Shown: positions 8,128-16,005 of the stretch, piece by piece
How positions within the stretch are numbered: position 1 is the stretch's first letter
Layout of the letters: the number at the start of each line of letters is the position of its first letter
From: Neisseria subflava
GTDB taxonomy: Bacteria > Pseudomonadota > Gammaproteobacteria > Burkholderiales > Neisseriaceae
Assembly: GCF_003044935.1 (NCBI RefSeq)
Contig: NZ_POXP01000003.1
Location: 62,001-126,000, forward strand
DNA: 64,000 nucleotides
Direction: 5' to 3'
Position numbers and translations under genes: made by a program
The notes under the pieces: generated by a model
Databases searched by the model: none
The model's input: the letters and a program-made list of their open reading frames with translations, nothing else
Told to the model about the DNA's origin: nothing

Positions 8128-8688
8128 TTAATCTGAATGTTGCTTCAGATATTCTCGGCGTAAGTTTTCCAATTTTTGATTGTGTGCGTCAGTTTCAAGT
8201 ACTTCAACTAAAAGTATATTGCCTAACCAATCACTTCCGAATGGCTCCCAATCCATGCCTAACTTGCTACGGGTACGGTATATAGTCAGTGGTTTGAGTG
8301 TCTGAAATAAGCAGTTTTTAAAGGGGTTGTTTGCATCATCTTCTGCCCAGGTCAGATTGTATATGGGTTGATCCATGAATGTACCGTTTCCCACATGGAT
8401 ATAGCCCAAAATTGGGCAGCTTTTGCCTTGGAATTGTTTTTTGCCTCCACCTATGCCTGCATTAATCTTAAATGTCCCCATTTCAGGGTCGAAATCTGAA
8501 GTCAAAATCAAAAATTCATCTGTTTTATTGAAGAATAAGTCGGCATAAACCGTTGTATTCAAATCTAAAGCTGCCAAACGTTCATATACATATTCATCTT
8601 CGGCAGAATAACCAAGACCTAAAAATCGCATCAGACGCTGCAGTAGTCCTTTGGGTCTGTAAGGGTTAGATGTGTCGAAATCAGCCAT
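8128..8688 (-). CDS. Hypothetical protein
   Basis: A 186-residue soluble protein with no signal peptide. ATG preceded by AAGGATG. Features are a basic N-terminal stretch (RPKGLLQRLMRFLG), a central beta-rich part with GIGGGKKQF, and a C-terminal helix. I recognise no family. It forms a two-gene operon with the downstream ORF (eight-base gap), is divergent from the LysR-type gene, and is somewhat more AT-rich than the flanking housekeeping genes, which suggests an accessory origin. Confidence 0.65.
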   Translation of the reverse strand: MADFDTSNPYRPKGLLQRLMRFLGLGYSAEDEYVYERLAALDLNTTVYADLFFNKTDEFLILTSDFDPEMGTFKINAGIGGGKKQFQGKSCPILGYIHVGNGTFMDQPIYNLTWAEDDANNPFKNCLFQTLKPLTIYRTRSKLGMDWEPFGSDWLGNILLVEVLETDAHNQKLENLRREYLKQHSD

Positions 8689-8877
8689 TTAATCATCCTT
8701 TTAAAATATAAACATCAGTAGGCGGTATACCTTAAAAAGGGTAAATATGCAAATGGCTATAAATAAATATTATTCAACCGCCCAATCAGTTCCGCGCCGA
8801 TTTTTCATCCGCGCTATATAATCCGCAGTATTCCTAACAGGCCGTCTGAAAACACCAATTTCAGTAAAGTAAACATC

Positions 8878-9768
8878 ATGCAAGACATCAAACCCCTGCT
8901 TGTTTTCGCTACCGTCCTCGAACACGGCAGCATGAACGCCGCTGCTGCCGTGTTGGGCATGACGCCGTCTGCCGTCAGCCAGCACATCAACCGCCTCGAA
9001 ACCCTGCACGGCATCAAGCTGTTAAACCGCAGTACGCGCAGCCTTGCGCCTACCGATGCCGGCCGTGCCTTGGGCGAATACTGCCGCCGTCTAGCCGCCA
9101 CCCTTGCTGATACGCGTACCGTTATCGACAATCTGAAGACCGAACCCGTCGGCGAATTGCGCATTTCCCTGACTTCCTGCGTCATCGGTTCCCGCGCTTT
9201 TCAGACGGCCTTTTCACGATTGCAAACCGAGTTCCCTAAAATCCGTCCTGTCCTTAATTTCAGCGATACTTTGGACGACCTGCAACACAATCAGACCGAC
9301 ATCGCCATACGCGGCGGCGACCGTGCTTTGGACGATCCCAACTTGGTTGCGCGCCATCTCGTGACTTGGCCGTACATGATTTGCGCCGCACCCGATTATC
9401 TCGACCGGCATCCGCCCATTACCCATCCCTCTCAGCTTCATGCGCACCGCTGGCTACATTTTTTACCTGTCCGCACGACCTTGCAAAATGGTAGCGAAAG
9501 CTATTTTCTCGATATCGCCGACAGCATTGCCTGTACGCATCTTGCCGCTGTGTGTAGTCTGACCGAAAGCGGTTTCGGTTTGTCTTTACAAGTGGGCGGC
9601 GAAGTGAGGGAGAAAATTGCACAAGGCCGTCTGAAAGCGGTTTTGCCTGAATGGACATTGCCGCCGGTCAGCCTTTATTTGGTAACGCCTTATCGTGTGC
9701 AGTCTGCCAAAACCGAGGCTGCCGTGCGCATTTTTACCGAGAGTTTTGCCAAGGAAGGGGATTTATGA
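8878..9768 (+). CDS. LysR family transcriptional regulator
   Basis: 296 residues. The N-terminal winged helix-turn-helix is plain (GSMNAAAAVLGMTPSAVSQHINRLE at about 20-44, shown by A-A-LGMTPSAVSQ), followed by a periplasmic-binding-like effector domain (GELRISLTS, IAIRGGD). This resembles the CrgA/AaeR-like subgroup that starts with a short N-terminus. A DUS inside the effector domain encodes FQTAFS. The divergent partner is the orphan pair upstream. Target and coinducer are unknown. Stop overlaps the next start as ATGA. Confidence 0.9.
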   Translation: MQDIKPLLVFATVLEHGSMNAAAAVLGMTPSAVSQHINRLETLHGIKLLNRSTRSLAPTDAGRALGEYCRRLAATLADTRTVIDNLKTEPVGELRISLTSCVIGSRAFQTAFSRLQTEFPKIRPVLNFSDTLDDLQHNQTDIAIRGGDRALDDPNLVARHLVTWPYMICAAPDYLDRHPPITHPSQLHAHRWLHFLPVRTTLQNGSESYFLDIADSIACTHLAAVCSLTESGFGLSLQVGGEVREKIAQGRLKAVLPEWTLPPVSLYLVTPYRVQSAKTEAAVRIFTESFAKEGDL

Positions 9769-10037
9769 ACGCGGAAAATTGGAGCGTTTACCTGATTTTG
9801 TGCGAAAACGGCGCGTTTTATTGCGGCATCAGCAACCGTCCTCAAGAGCGATTTGCGGCGCACTTGTCAGGAAAAGGCGCGAAATACACGCGTTTGAACA
9901 AGCCTGTCGAGATGCGCATCGTTTCAGACGGCTTGAATAAAAGTGAAGCGCTGAAGCGGGAAATCGGCATTAAGAAATTGACGGCGGAGCAGAAACGGGG
10001 CTTGTGGGCTGAAGCTGAAACATTGGCAAAAGACTAA
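9765..10037 (+). CDS. GIY-YIG nuclease superfamily protein (UPF0213-like)
   Basis: A 90-residue single-domain protein. WSVYLILCENGAFYCGISN is the GIY-YIG motif in the variant V-Y-L / Y-C-G form, followed by the conserved Arg (R-P-QERFAAHL) and a Glu in SEALKREI. Members are stand-alone and of uncertain substrate. The ATG overlaps the LysR stop (ATGA), so it is translationally coupled to the regulator. GGAAGGGG precedes the start. Confidence 0.87.
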   Translation: MNAENWSVYLILCENGAFYCGISNRPQERFAAHLSGKGAKYTRLNKPVEMRIVSDGLNKSEALKREIGIKKLTAEQKRGLWAEAETLAKD

Positions 10038-10146
10038 TGGCAGCAATGGATTAACTTGTAGTCGTGATATGAATAACCACATAAATAGGTAAGCCTGCTG
10101 GTGTGTTTTGCATAGGCAAGCGGCAAATGTTTATTAACATGATTCA

Positions 10147-10185
10147 AAAAGGCCGTCTGAAACCTGATCGGGGTTCAGACGGCCT
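10147..10185 (+). terminator. Inverted DUS pair after the GIY-YIG gene
   Basis: Facing DUS (AAAGGCCGTCTGAAACC / GGTTCAGACGGCC); the 3' arm is followed by TGTTTG rather than a full T run, so termination may be weak. Confidence 0.55.
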
Positions 10186-10197
10186 GTTTGGGATGGG

Positions 10198-10347
10198 GAT
10201 GGCTTTCAGGTTGACGCTACTCATGGAGAAGTCGGTAAGAATTTGAATTCTAAAGGAAACTTTGAAAATAAAATGAGTAACCGCTTGAACAATAAAATGA
10301 AAGTTATCGCGCTTCATGACAAATGGGGTGAATTTCTATCCGAGTAG
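10198..10347 (+). pseudogene. Orphan C-terminal protein fragment, unknown
   Basis: An open frame with no proper start continues from just after the DUS pair to TAG at 10345-10347. The translation (DGFQVDATHGEVGKN, then MSNRLNNKMKVIALH and WGEFLSE) has a sensible amino-acid mix and looks like the end of a larger protein. An internal ATG at 10273 would give only 24 residues. It may be the left-over C-terminus of a lost gene; no family recognised. Confidence 0.35.
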
Positions 10348-10440
10348 AGAGGTGGTGTCAATATATTTTTCCTGTTTTTGAGACAAAATCTGATTTATAC
10401 CAATATTTATTATAGTGTAGGTCGAAAGTATTAGTTTCTA

Positions 10441-10449
10441 TGCTAGAAT
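10441..10449 (+). promoter_or_regulatory. Candidate extended -10 promoter of the cytochrome lipoprotein gene
   Basis: TGCTAGAAT fits an extended -10 (TGn-TAGAAT) 57 bases before the ATG. No convincing -35 is seen, as is usual for extended -10 promoters. Confidence 0.35.
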
Positions 10450-10505
10450 TTTTGAGCTGTTTATATAAAACAGTGATTTAAACTAAAACTAACGAAAGAC
10501 AGAAC

Positions 10506-11039
10506 ATGAACAAATTACTGATTGCCGTAATGATGATGGCTGGTTTGACAGCTTGTTCCCAAGAGGCTAAACAGGAGACTCAAGAGGCTGCTCAAGCCGT
10601 TGCATCTGAAGTTAAAACCGAAGCCGCTTCTGCTGCCGATGCGACTGCATCCGCCGCTCAAGAAGCAGCTGATAAGGTTGAAGCCGCTGCCAGCAAAGCA
10701 GAGGAAGCCGCCAAACCTGAAGAGGCCGCCAAGCCCGAAGAGAAAGCCGAAGCGCCTGCCGCTGAAGCCAAGCCTGCCGAATCCGCCAAAGTGGACGGCA
10801 AAGCTGTTTTTGAAGCGAACTGTAAAGCATGCCACAGCGGCTTGATTCCCGGCGCTCCGGCCGTAGGCAAAAAAGAAGACTGGGCGCCTCGCATTAAACA
10901 AGGCAAAGACACCTTGCACAAACACGCCCTCGAAGGCTTTAATTCCATGCCTGCCAAAGGCGGCAACGGCAGCTTAAGCGACGACGAAGTGAAAGCCGCA
11001 GTTGACTACATGGCCAACGAATCCGGCGCTAAATTCTAA
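10506..11039 (+). CDS. c-type cytochrome lipoprotein (cytochrome c5-like)
   Basis: 177 residues. A lipoprotein signal peptide ends in LTAC (lipidated Cys17). Residues 18-95 form a low-complexity Ala/Glu/Lys/Pro linker with EEAAKP repeats, recalling the linkers of other neisserial lipid-anchored redox proteins. The C-terminal domain has one heme site, CKACH at 106-110, and a downstream NSMPAKGG whose Met is the likely sixth ligand. It probably carries electrons from the membrane-bound respiratory chain to a terminal oxidase or reductase on the periplasmic side. It is single-heme, unlike the two-domain neisserial c5. Confidence 0.9.
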   Translation: MNKLLIAVMMMAGLTACSQEAKQETQEAAQAVASEVKTEAASAADATASAAQEAADKVEAAASKAEEAAKPEEAAKPEEKAEAPAAEAKPAESAKVDGKAVFEANCKACHSGLIPGAPAVGKKEDWAPRIKQGKDTLHKHALEGFNSMPAKGGNGSLSDDEVKAAVDYMANESGAKF

Positions 11040-11201
11040 ATCATGCAGATTGAAACGCACCTTGCCACAAAGTGCGTTTTTTATGGGCAGACGGATGAAA
11101 GTTAAAATAGGGCCGATAAACAGGCAAAGGCCGTCTGAAACATTTTATTTTGAAGCACAATCGGCTAAAATCAGACGAATGATTTTATGCAGGAGCAAAC
11201 C

Positions 11202-11915
11202 ATGAACAATCAACACGACAACGTAGATGCCGGCGAAATCGCCAAGTTCAGCCAAATCGCCGATAAATGGTGGGATAAAAACGGCGAATTCAAGCCCCTG
11301 CATGACATCAACCCCTTACGCCTCGACTATATCGACGGCTATGCCGGATTGGCAGGCAAACGCGTGCTGGATGTAGGCTGCGGCGGCGGTATTTTGTCGG
11401 AAAGCATGGCCAAACGCGGCGCAGAACACGTTACCGGTATCGATATGGCGGAAAAATCCCTGCAAACCGCCGCTGCCCATGCGGCCGCTCAACATGTTGC
11501 CAATATCGATTACCGCTGCATCCGCGTCGAAGACCTCGCCGCCGAGCAGCCGCACAGTTTCGACGTGGTAACGTGTATGGAAATGATGGAACACGTTCCC
11601 GATCCGTCTGCCATCGTTCAGGCTTGCGCGAAACTGGTCAAACCCGACGGCATGGTGTTTTTCTCCACCATCAACCGCAATCCCAAATCTTATCTGCATC
11701 TGATTGTCGGCGCAGAATATCTGTTGAAATTCGTCCCCAAAGGCACGCATGACTGGAAAAAATTCATCACGCCGGCAGAACTCGCGCGTATGTGCCGCCA
11801 AGCCGGATTGGATACCGTCGGCAGCAAGGGCATGACCTACAATTTGTTGAGCGGCCGTTATTCCCTGTGTGACTCGACCGAAGTCAACTACATGGTGGCC
11901 TGCCGTCCGGCGTAA
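11202..11915 (+). CDS. ubiG: 3-demethylubiquinol 3-O-methyltransferase UbiG
   Basis: 237 residues. Catalyses both O-methylations in ubiquinone synthesis. The class I SAM-binding motif [13 protein letters not shown] and the UbiG signature ([10 protein letters not shown] near the N-terminus, [29 protein letters not shown]) are all present. I chose the ATG at 11202 because AGGAG lies nine bases upstream; an in-frame ATG at 11187 would overlap that site. Confidence 0.95.
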   Translation: MNNQHDNVDAGEIAKFSQIADKWWDKNGEFKPLHDINPLRLDYIDGYAGLAGKRVLDVGCGGGILSESMAKRGAEHVTGIDMAEKSLQTAAAHAAAQHVANIDYRCIRVEDLAAEQPHSFDVVTCMEMMEHVPDPSAIVQACAKLVKPDGMVFFSTINRNPKSYLHLIVGAEYLLKFVPKGTHDWKKFITPAELARMCRQAGLDTVGSKGMTYNLLSGRYSLCDSTEVNYMVACRPA

Positions 11916-12019
11916 GGTTCCACGGATAAAACACACGGGCTTGCCCGATATTTGAAACAGTATGTCGAAAGCAGCTTAATTCAAATATCGGTAAGGCAAA
12001 TCAGGCCGTCTGAAAAGAA

Positions 12020-12050
12020 AAAAGGCATGTGCGATACATGCCTTTTTTGT
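12020..12050. terminator. Bidirectional terminator between ubiG and the CYTH gene
   Basis: AAAAGGCATGT and ACATGCCTTTT flank a five-base loop, with A and T runs on either side; convergent genes share it. A single DUS lies immediately before. Confidence 0.8.
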
Positions 12051-12066
12051 ATGTGGGTTGTACTCG

Positions 12067-12537
12067 TTATTCCGTCCAAGACGAATACGGATGTTTGCTC
12101 AAATACGCATTGGTGAACTTACCGTCTGACGTGATTTCCTTGCCCAACCAAGACGGTTTGGGGAACTCGGTATCTTCAGACGGCAATTCGATTTCCGCCA
12201 CAATCAATGGCGCATTGTCGCCGAAATATTCGTCTATTTCATACACAAAGCCTTCAAATTCGACCCGATAGCGGTATTTTTCCATTTTAAACGGGCACAT
12301 ATCCGCCATCATCGCCTGCGCGTGAGCCAGCGGGATTTCGTATTCAAACTCGCTGCGCGTCATATCGGAAATATAGCCTTTCAGGGTCAGCCAGGCTTGC
12401 GAACCGATAATCCGCACGCGGATGGTGCGCTCTTTTTCCACGCTCAAATAGCCCTGTTGCAACACCAGCGGCTCGCTTGCCACTTCGCGCCAACTGTCAT
12501 CCGCCAGCAAAAAGCGGCGTTCGATTTCGACCGTCAT
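12067..12537 (-). CDS. CYTH domain protein (triphosphate tunnel metalloenzyme family)
   Basis: 156 residues. The opening TVEIERRFLL is the ExExR/K signature of CYTH proteins; further charged strands (TIRVRI, WLTLKG, FEYEIP, YRYRVEF, EIDEYFGD, VAEIELPS) build the eight-stranded tunnel. Bacterial stand-alone members of this kind act as inorganic triphosphatases or are of unknown role. Convergent to ubiG, upstream of nothing cotranscribed except a 35-bp DUS-containing spacer to hemJ. Confidence 0.88.
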   Translation of the reverse strand: MTVEIERRFLLADDSWREVASEPLVLQQGYLSVEKERTIRVRIIGSQAWLTLKGYISDMTRSEFEYEIPLAHAQAMMADMCPFKMEKYRYRVEFEGFVYEIDEYFGDNAPLIVAEIELPSEDTEFPKPSWLGKEITSDGKFTNAYLSKHPYSSWTE

Positions 12538-12575
12538 GAATTCTTTCCTTATTTACCAAACAGGCCGTCTGAAGA

Positions 12576-12995
12576 TCAAAACGGCTTGAAAACCACCATA
12601 TAAAGCGCAGCCACCATCATCAATACAGGGAGTTCGTTGAATACCCGATACCAGCGGTGCGAATACATATTGCTGCCGTTTTGAAAACGGCGCAGCAGCA
12701 GGCCGCAATAAAGCTGGTAAGCCAAGAGCAGCAGGCCGCACAATAATTTAACCGCCAGCCAGCCGTTGCCCCACCAATTATTTACAAACCCGATGGCCGC
12801 GCCGAATATCAGCGTTCCCCAGCCCAAAGGCGACATAAAGCGGTACAGCCGCCGCGACATATCCGTCAGCCGTACATATTCCACGCTGCCGGGCTCTAAT
12901 TGCGCCAGATTCACATAAATCCGTGGCAGATAAAACAGTCCCGCAAACCAAGAAATTACAAAAAACACATGCAGCAGCTTAAACCACAAATACAT
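12576..12995 (-). CDS. hemJ: Protoporphyrinogen IX oxidase HemJ (CopD/UPF0093 family)
   Basis: 139 residues with four predicted membrane helices. WFKLLHVFFVISWFAGLFYLPR contains the conserved helix-1 His, and VKLLCGLLLLAYQ holds the conserved Lys; both are typical of HemJ, which oxidises protoporphyrinogen IX in haem synthesis. The ATG at 12995 is the start; the preceding five in-frame residues seen upstream (RPSE) are only a DUS read as codons, and that DUS abuts the ATG directly. Confidence 0.88.
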   Translation of the reverse strand: MYLWFKLLHVFFVISWFAGLFYLPRIYVNLAQLEPGSVEYVRLTDMSRRLYRFMSPLGWGTLIFGAAIGFVNNWWGNGWLAVKLLCGLLLLAYQLYCGLLLRRFQNGSNMYSHRWYRVFNELPVLMMVAALYMVVFKPF

Positions 12996-13229
12996 TTCAG
13001 ACGGCCTCAAAACCTAAAACCATTATTTTATCCGCAATACGGCCCGAGCCGAAACAAAATAGTCAAAACAAGCCGATTTAGTGCGCCGCAACAATGTGTT
13101 GCAGGTACGATTTTACCCAAAAACCAAATTGTAAATTCCGCAACAATATGCAAGTTGGGATATGCACGATGCAAAAAAATTGTTAAAATCCTATGCTATT
13201 TAATTATAAAAACATTATGGACGGAAAAC

Positions 13230-13493
13230 ATGAAACAATTCGAAATCAGCAACAGCGTCAGGAAAGCGCTTTGCGACTACCTGAATACGCATAATCTAAA
13301 CCTCAAAGCCGCCATGGACAACGAAACAACCAATGGCGAAGTCGCGGCCATCGTTCATGCAGGATTGCCGGCGATGATTCGGAAAATCTATTCTTTGGAA
13401 AAAATGAAAACCTTTTTCTGGACGAAAAAAGATTTGATGATGGAGTTTATCAATATGCGCTTGAATGCCGGCGATAAAAAGGGCAAAAACTAA
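13230..13493 (+). CDS. Hypothetical small protein (87 residues)
   Basis: The ATG at 13230 has GGACGGA upstream. The protein begins MKQFEISNSVRKALCDYL, is helical and basic, and ends KKGKN. No membrane segment or family is recognised; the size and composition would allow a small DNA- or RNA-binding or regulatory protein, but that is speculation. It has its own terminator at 13630. The upstream 215 bp is AT-rich. Confidence 0.6.
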   Translation: MKQFEISNSVRKALCDYLNTHNLNLKAAMDNETTNGEVAAIVHAGLPAMIRKIYSLEKMKTFFWTKKDLMMEFINMRLNAGDKKGKN

Positions 13494-13606
13494 TTTTAGC
13501 GATGGGTAGGAGGAAGATAGGAGTTTGAAATGCGGACTTCTGTTTTCTCGATGTCTTGTTAGGGACAGTGCTTGCTCATTGTTCCTAATAAGTTTTGACA
13601 ACCGAA

Positions 13607-13618
13607 AGGTCGTCTGAA
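13607..13618 (+). other. AG-mucDUS variant AGGTCGTCTGAA
   Basis: One base different from the local AG dialect (GGTCG instead of GGCCG). This exact 12-mer is the dialect known from the N. mucosa/sicca group; a single point mutation explains it equally well. Confidence 0.6.
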
Positions 13619-13629
13619 ATTCAAATGAT

Positions 13630-13655
13630 AGGGCATGGGAACATGCCCTGTTTTT
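13630..13655 (+). terminator. Terminator of the 87-residue protein gene
   Basis: AGGGCATG and CATGCCCT flank a four-base GGAA loop and are followed by GTTTTT. Confidence 0.75.
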
Positions 13656-13777
13656 ATGGGCGGCTTGTCTGCATTGGGAAAATATTGAGCTTGGCAACCG
13701 TTGCAGCGTTCCGCGCCGGGTAGTTTTATCGGCTGAATGGTTTTATTTGTTTTGCTGAAAATATTGAATTGATTATA

Positions 13778-13810
13778 AAAAGGCCGTCTGAAACATTTCA
13801 GATGGCCTTT
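13778..13810 (-). terminator. Imperfect inverted DUS pair after prlC
   Basis: AAAGGCCGTCTGAAA faces TTTCAGATGGCCTTT; the second arm has one DUS mismatch (GATGG for GACGG) but still pairs as G-U in RNA from one strand. Confidence 0.65.
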
Positions 13811-13847
13811 AGCGTTGAATCAGCAATTAAAACGGCGGATTTTCAAA

Positions 13848-15884
13848 TCAAACTGCGTTGTCGAAACCGCTGTGGCGGAGCAGGGCATCCAGGCTTGGTT
13901 CGCGGCCGCGGAAGGCTTTGAAGGATTCTGCTGCGCTGCGCGAACCGCCGACGGCCAGTATTTCTTTCCAGAAGCGGCGGCCGGTTTCGGCAACATCGTC
14001 GCTTTCTTCAAAAGCGGCGTAAGCGTCTGCACTCAAAACTTCCGCCCATGCGTAGCTGTAATAGCCTGCGGAGTAGCCGCCGGCGAAGATGTGGCTGAAG
14101 CTCAAGGCGAAGCGGTTGTATGCCGGCGGTTGGGTCACGGCGACTTCTTGACGCACTTTGTCCAAGATTTGCGGCCATTCTTTCAGATGGCCTTCATCTT
14201 CCTGATGGTAGATTTCCATGTCGAAGAGGGCAAATTCCATTTGACGGACGAGGAGCATACCGCGTTGGAAGTTTTTAGCCGCGTGCATTTTGTCGAACAG
14301 CTCTTTCGGCAATACCGCGCCGGTTTCTTCGTGCGAGGACATTTGCGCCAATACGTCGTATTCCCAAACGAAGTTTTCCATGAATTGGCTAGGCAGCTCG
14401 ACCGCGTCCCATTCGACGCCGTTGATGCCGGATACGCCCACTTCGTCAACTTGGGTCAACAAATGGTGCAGGCCGTGGCCGGTTTCGTGGAAGAGGGTGA
14501 TGATTTCGTCGTGGCTCAAACGCGCTTCTTTGTCGCCGACCGGCGGGGTGAAGTTGCAGACGAGGTAGGCGGTCGGCAGTTGCAGCGTGCCGTCGGCGAA
14601 ACGGCGGCGGCTTTTGTAGCCGTCCATCCATGCGCCGCCGCGTTTGCCTTCGCGTGCGTACAAGTCCATGTAAACGCCGCCGATGGTCTGGCCGTCTTGT
14701 TTCAGCTCGAAATAGCGCACGTCTTTGTGCCAAACGGGGACGGTTTTTTCAGCCAGCTCGATGCCGTAGAGTTTTTTGATTTGGGTAAACAGGCCTGCCA
14801 ATACTTTGCTGATAGGGAAGTATTTTTTCACTTCGGTTTCGCTGAAGGCGTATTTGGCTTGGCGCAGTTTTTCGGCGGCATAGCTCAAATCCCACGATTG
14901 CGGGTCTTCGATATTCAGGTTTTCGCGCGCAAAGGCCTTGATCTCGGCAAAGTCTTTTTCGGCAAAAGGTTTGGCGCGGCGGGCAAGGTCGTGCAGGAAG
15001 TTCAGAACCTGCTCGGGCGTATCCGCCATTTTGGTTGCCAGCGACAGCTCGGCGTAGTTTTTGAAGCCGAGCAGTTTGGCGGTTTTCAGCGCGTTTGCAA
15101 GCGTTTGTTCGACGTTGGCCGTGTTGTCGAATTTACCTTCGTCAGACAATTCGCTGGCACGGGTAACGTAGGCACGGTAGATTTGTTCGCGCAGTTCTCG
15201 GTTGTCGGCGTATTGGATAACGGCGAGGTAGTGCGGAATCTGCAGGCCGATTTTGTAGCCTGTTTTGCCTTCGCTTTGCGCGGCGGCGGCAAACATGGCG
15301 ATGGAGTCTTCGGGGATGCCAGCAAGCGGCGCGGCATCGTCAAAGTAAATGCCGAAAGCGTCGGTCGCGTCTTGGACGTTTTGTGCGAATTTGGCACCCA
15401 GTTGCGCGCCTTCGGTTTGCAGTTGCGCCAGTTCTGCCTGCTGTTCGGGCGGCAATTCGGCACCGCTGAGGACGAAATCGCGCAAGTCGTGGTTGAGCTT
15501 GGTTTGCTGCGCTGGGGAGAGGGTGTCGAATTCGGCAGAATTTTTGATGATTTTGAAGCGGTTGTACAACTCGATGTCTTGACCGATTTCGGTGAAGAAA
15601 ATGGTGATTTCAGGCATCAATTCGTTGTATACGGCACGCAGCTCGGGCGTATCGACGACGGAGTTGAGATGGGAAACCACGCTCCAAATGCGGCCGACGC
15701 GTTCGGTAATGTCGGTCAGTTTTTCGACGGTGTTTGCCCAGTTGGTGTGCGTTTGCGCTTTGATGGCGGCGATTTGTTCGCGCGCTTCGGCAATGGCGGT
15801 TTGCAGGGCGGGTTTGATATCTTCGGTTTTGATTTGGTCGAAACGGGGTTCTTCGCCCAAGTGGAGCAGGACGTTGTCGCTCAT
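13848..15884 (-). CDS. prlC: Oligopeptidase A (M3 family metallopeptidase)
   Basis: 678 residues, the usual length. The zinc site is FHETGHGLHHL (HExxH), with the third ligand Glu in the downstream GINGVEWDAVELPSQF stretch. The cytoplasmic enzyme degrades short peptides including cleaved signal peptides. Start is ATG with AGGAGA upstream. It is flanked by inverted DUS pairs on both sides and is monocistronic. Confidence 0.96.
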   Translation of the reverse strand: MSDNVLLHLGEEPRFDQIKTEDIKPALQTAIAEAREQIAAIKAQTHTNWANTVEKLTDITERVGRIWSVVSHLNSVVDTPELRAVYNELMPEITIFFTEIGQDIELYNRFKIIKNSAEFDTLSPAQQTKLNHDLRDFVLSGAELPPEQQAELAQLQTEGAQLGAKFAQNVQDATDAFGIYFDDAAPLAGIPEDSIAMFAAAAQSEGKTGYKIGLQIPHYLAVIQYADNRELREQIYRAYVTRASELSDEGKFDNTANVEQTLANALKTAKLLGFKNYAELSLATKMADTPEQVLNFLHDLARRAKPFAEKDFAEIKAFARENLNIEDPQSWDLSYAAEKLRQAKYAFSETEVKKYFPISKVLAGLFTQIKKLYGIELAEKTVPVWHKDVRYFELKQDGQTIGGVYMDLYAREGKRGGAWMDGYKSRRRFADGTLQLPTAYLVCNFTPPVGDKEARLSHDEIITLFHETGHGLHHLLTQVDEVGVSGINGVEWDAVELPSQFMENFVWEYDVLAQMSSHEETGAVLPKELFDKMHAAKNFQRGMLLVRQMEFALFDMEIYHQEDEGHLKEWPQILDKVRQEVAVTQPPAYNRFALSFSHIFAGGYSAGYYSYAWAEVLSADAYAAFEESDDVAETGRRFWKEILAVGGSRSAAESFKAFRGREPSLDALLRHSGFDNAV

Positions 15885-15908
15885 ATGGTTTCTCCTGAAT
15901 AAGATGGA

Positions 15909-15933
15909 TTCAGACGGCCTTTTGGCCGTCTGA
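15909..15933 (-). terminator. Inverted DUS pair (tail-to-tail) before prlC
   Basis: TTCAGACGGCC-TTTT-GGCCGTCTGAA, eleven-bp arms and a four-base loop. The order of arms is reversed compared with most pairs here. It ends the glycosyltransferase gene upstream. Confidence 0.6.
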
Positions 15934-16005
15934 AAAGAAAACGATAGGCGTTATATGGTGGCAGACAGGCAGAATTAAAGTGTTCCGCCCGCCTGTCGGC
16001 CAATC

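Larger units (their letters stand above)
13494..13847. other. Intergenic region with a mucDUS-type element
   Basis: Contains an AGGTCGTCTGAA (13607-13618), a non-DUS terminator (13630-13655), an AG-type inverted DUS pair (13778-13810) and no convincing gene. Confidence 0.6.

Noticed and set aside
10411-10420. Correia-type element end (TATAGTG)
   Set aside because: Only TATAGTGTAG is present, lacking the GATTAAA continuation and any partner repeat.
13815-15902. Long 695-codon open frame on the plus strand opposite prlC
   Set aside because: It is the antisense of a conserved metallopeptidase gene; its composition (Val/Phe/Gly-rich) is typical of a shadow frame and it has no domain.
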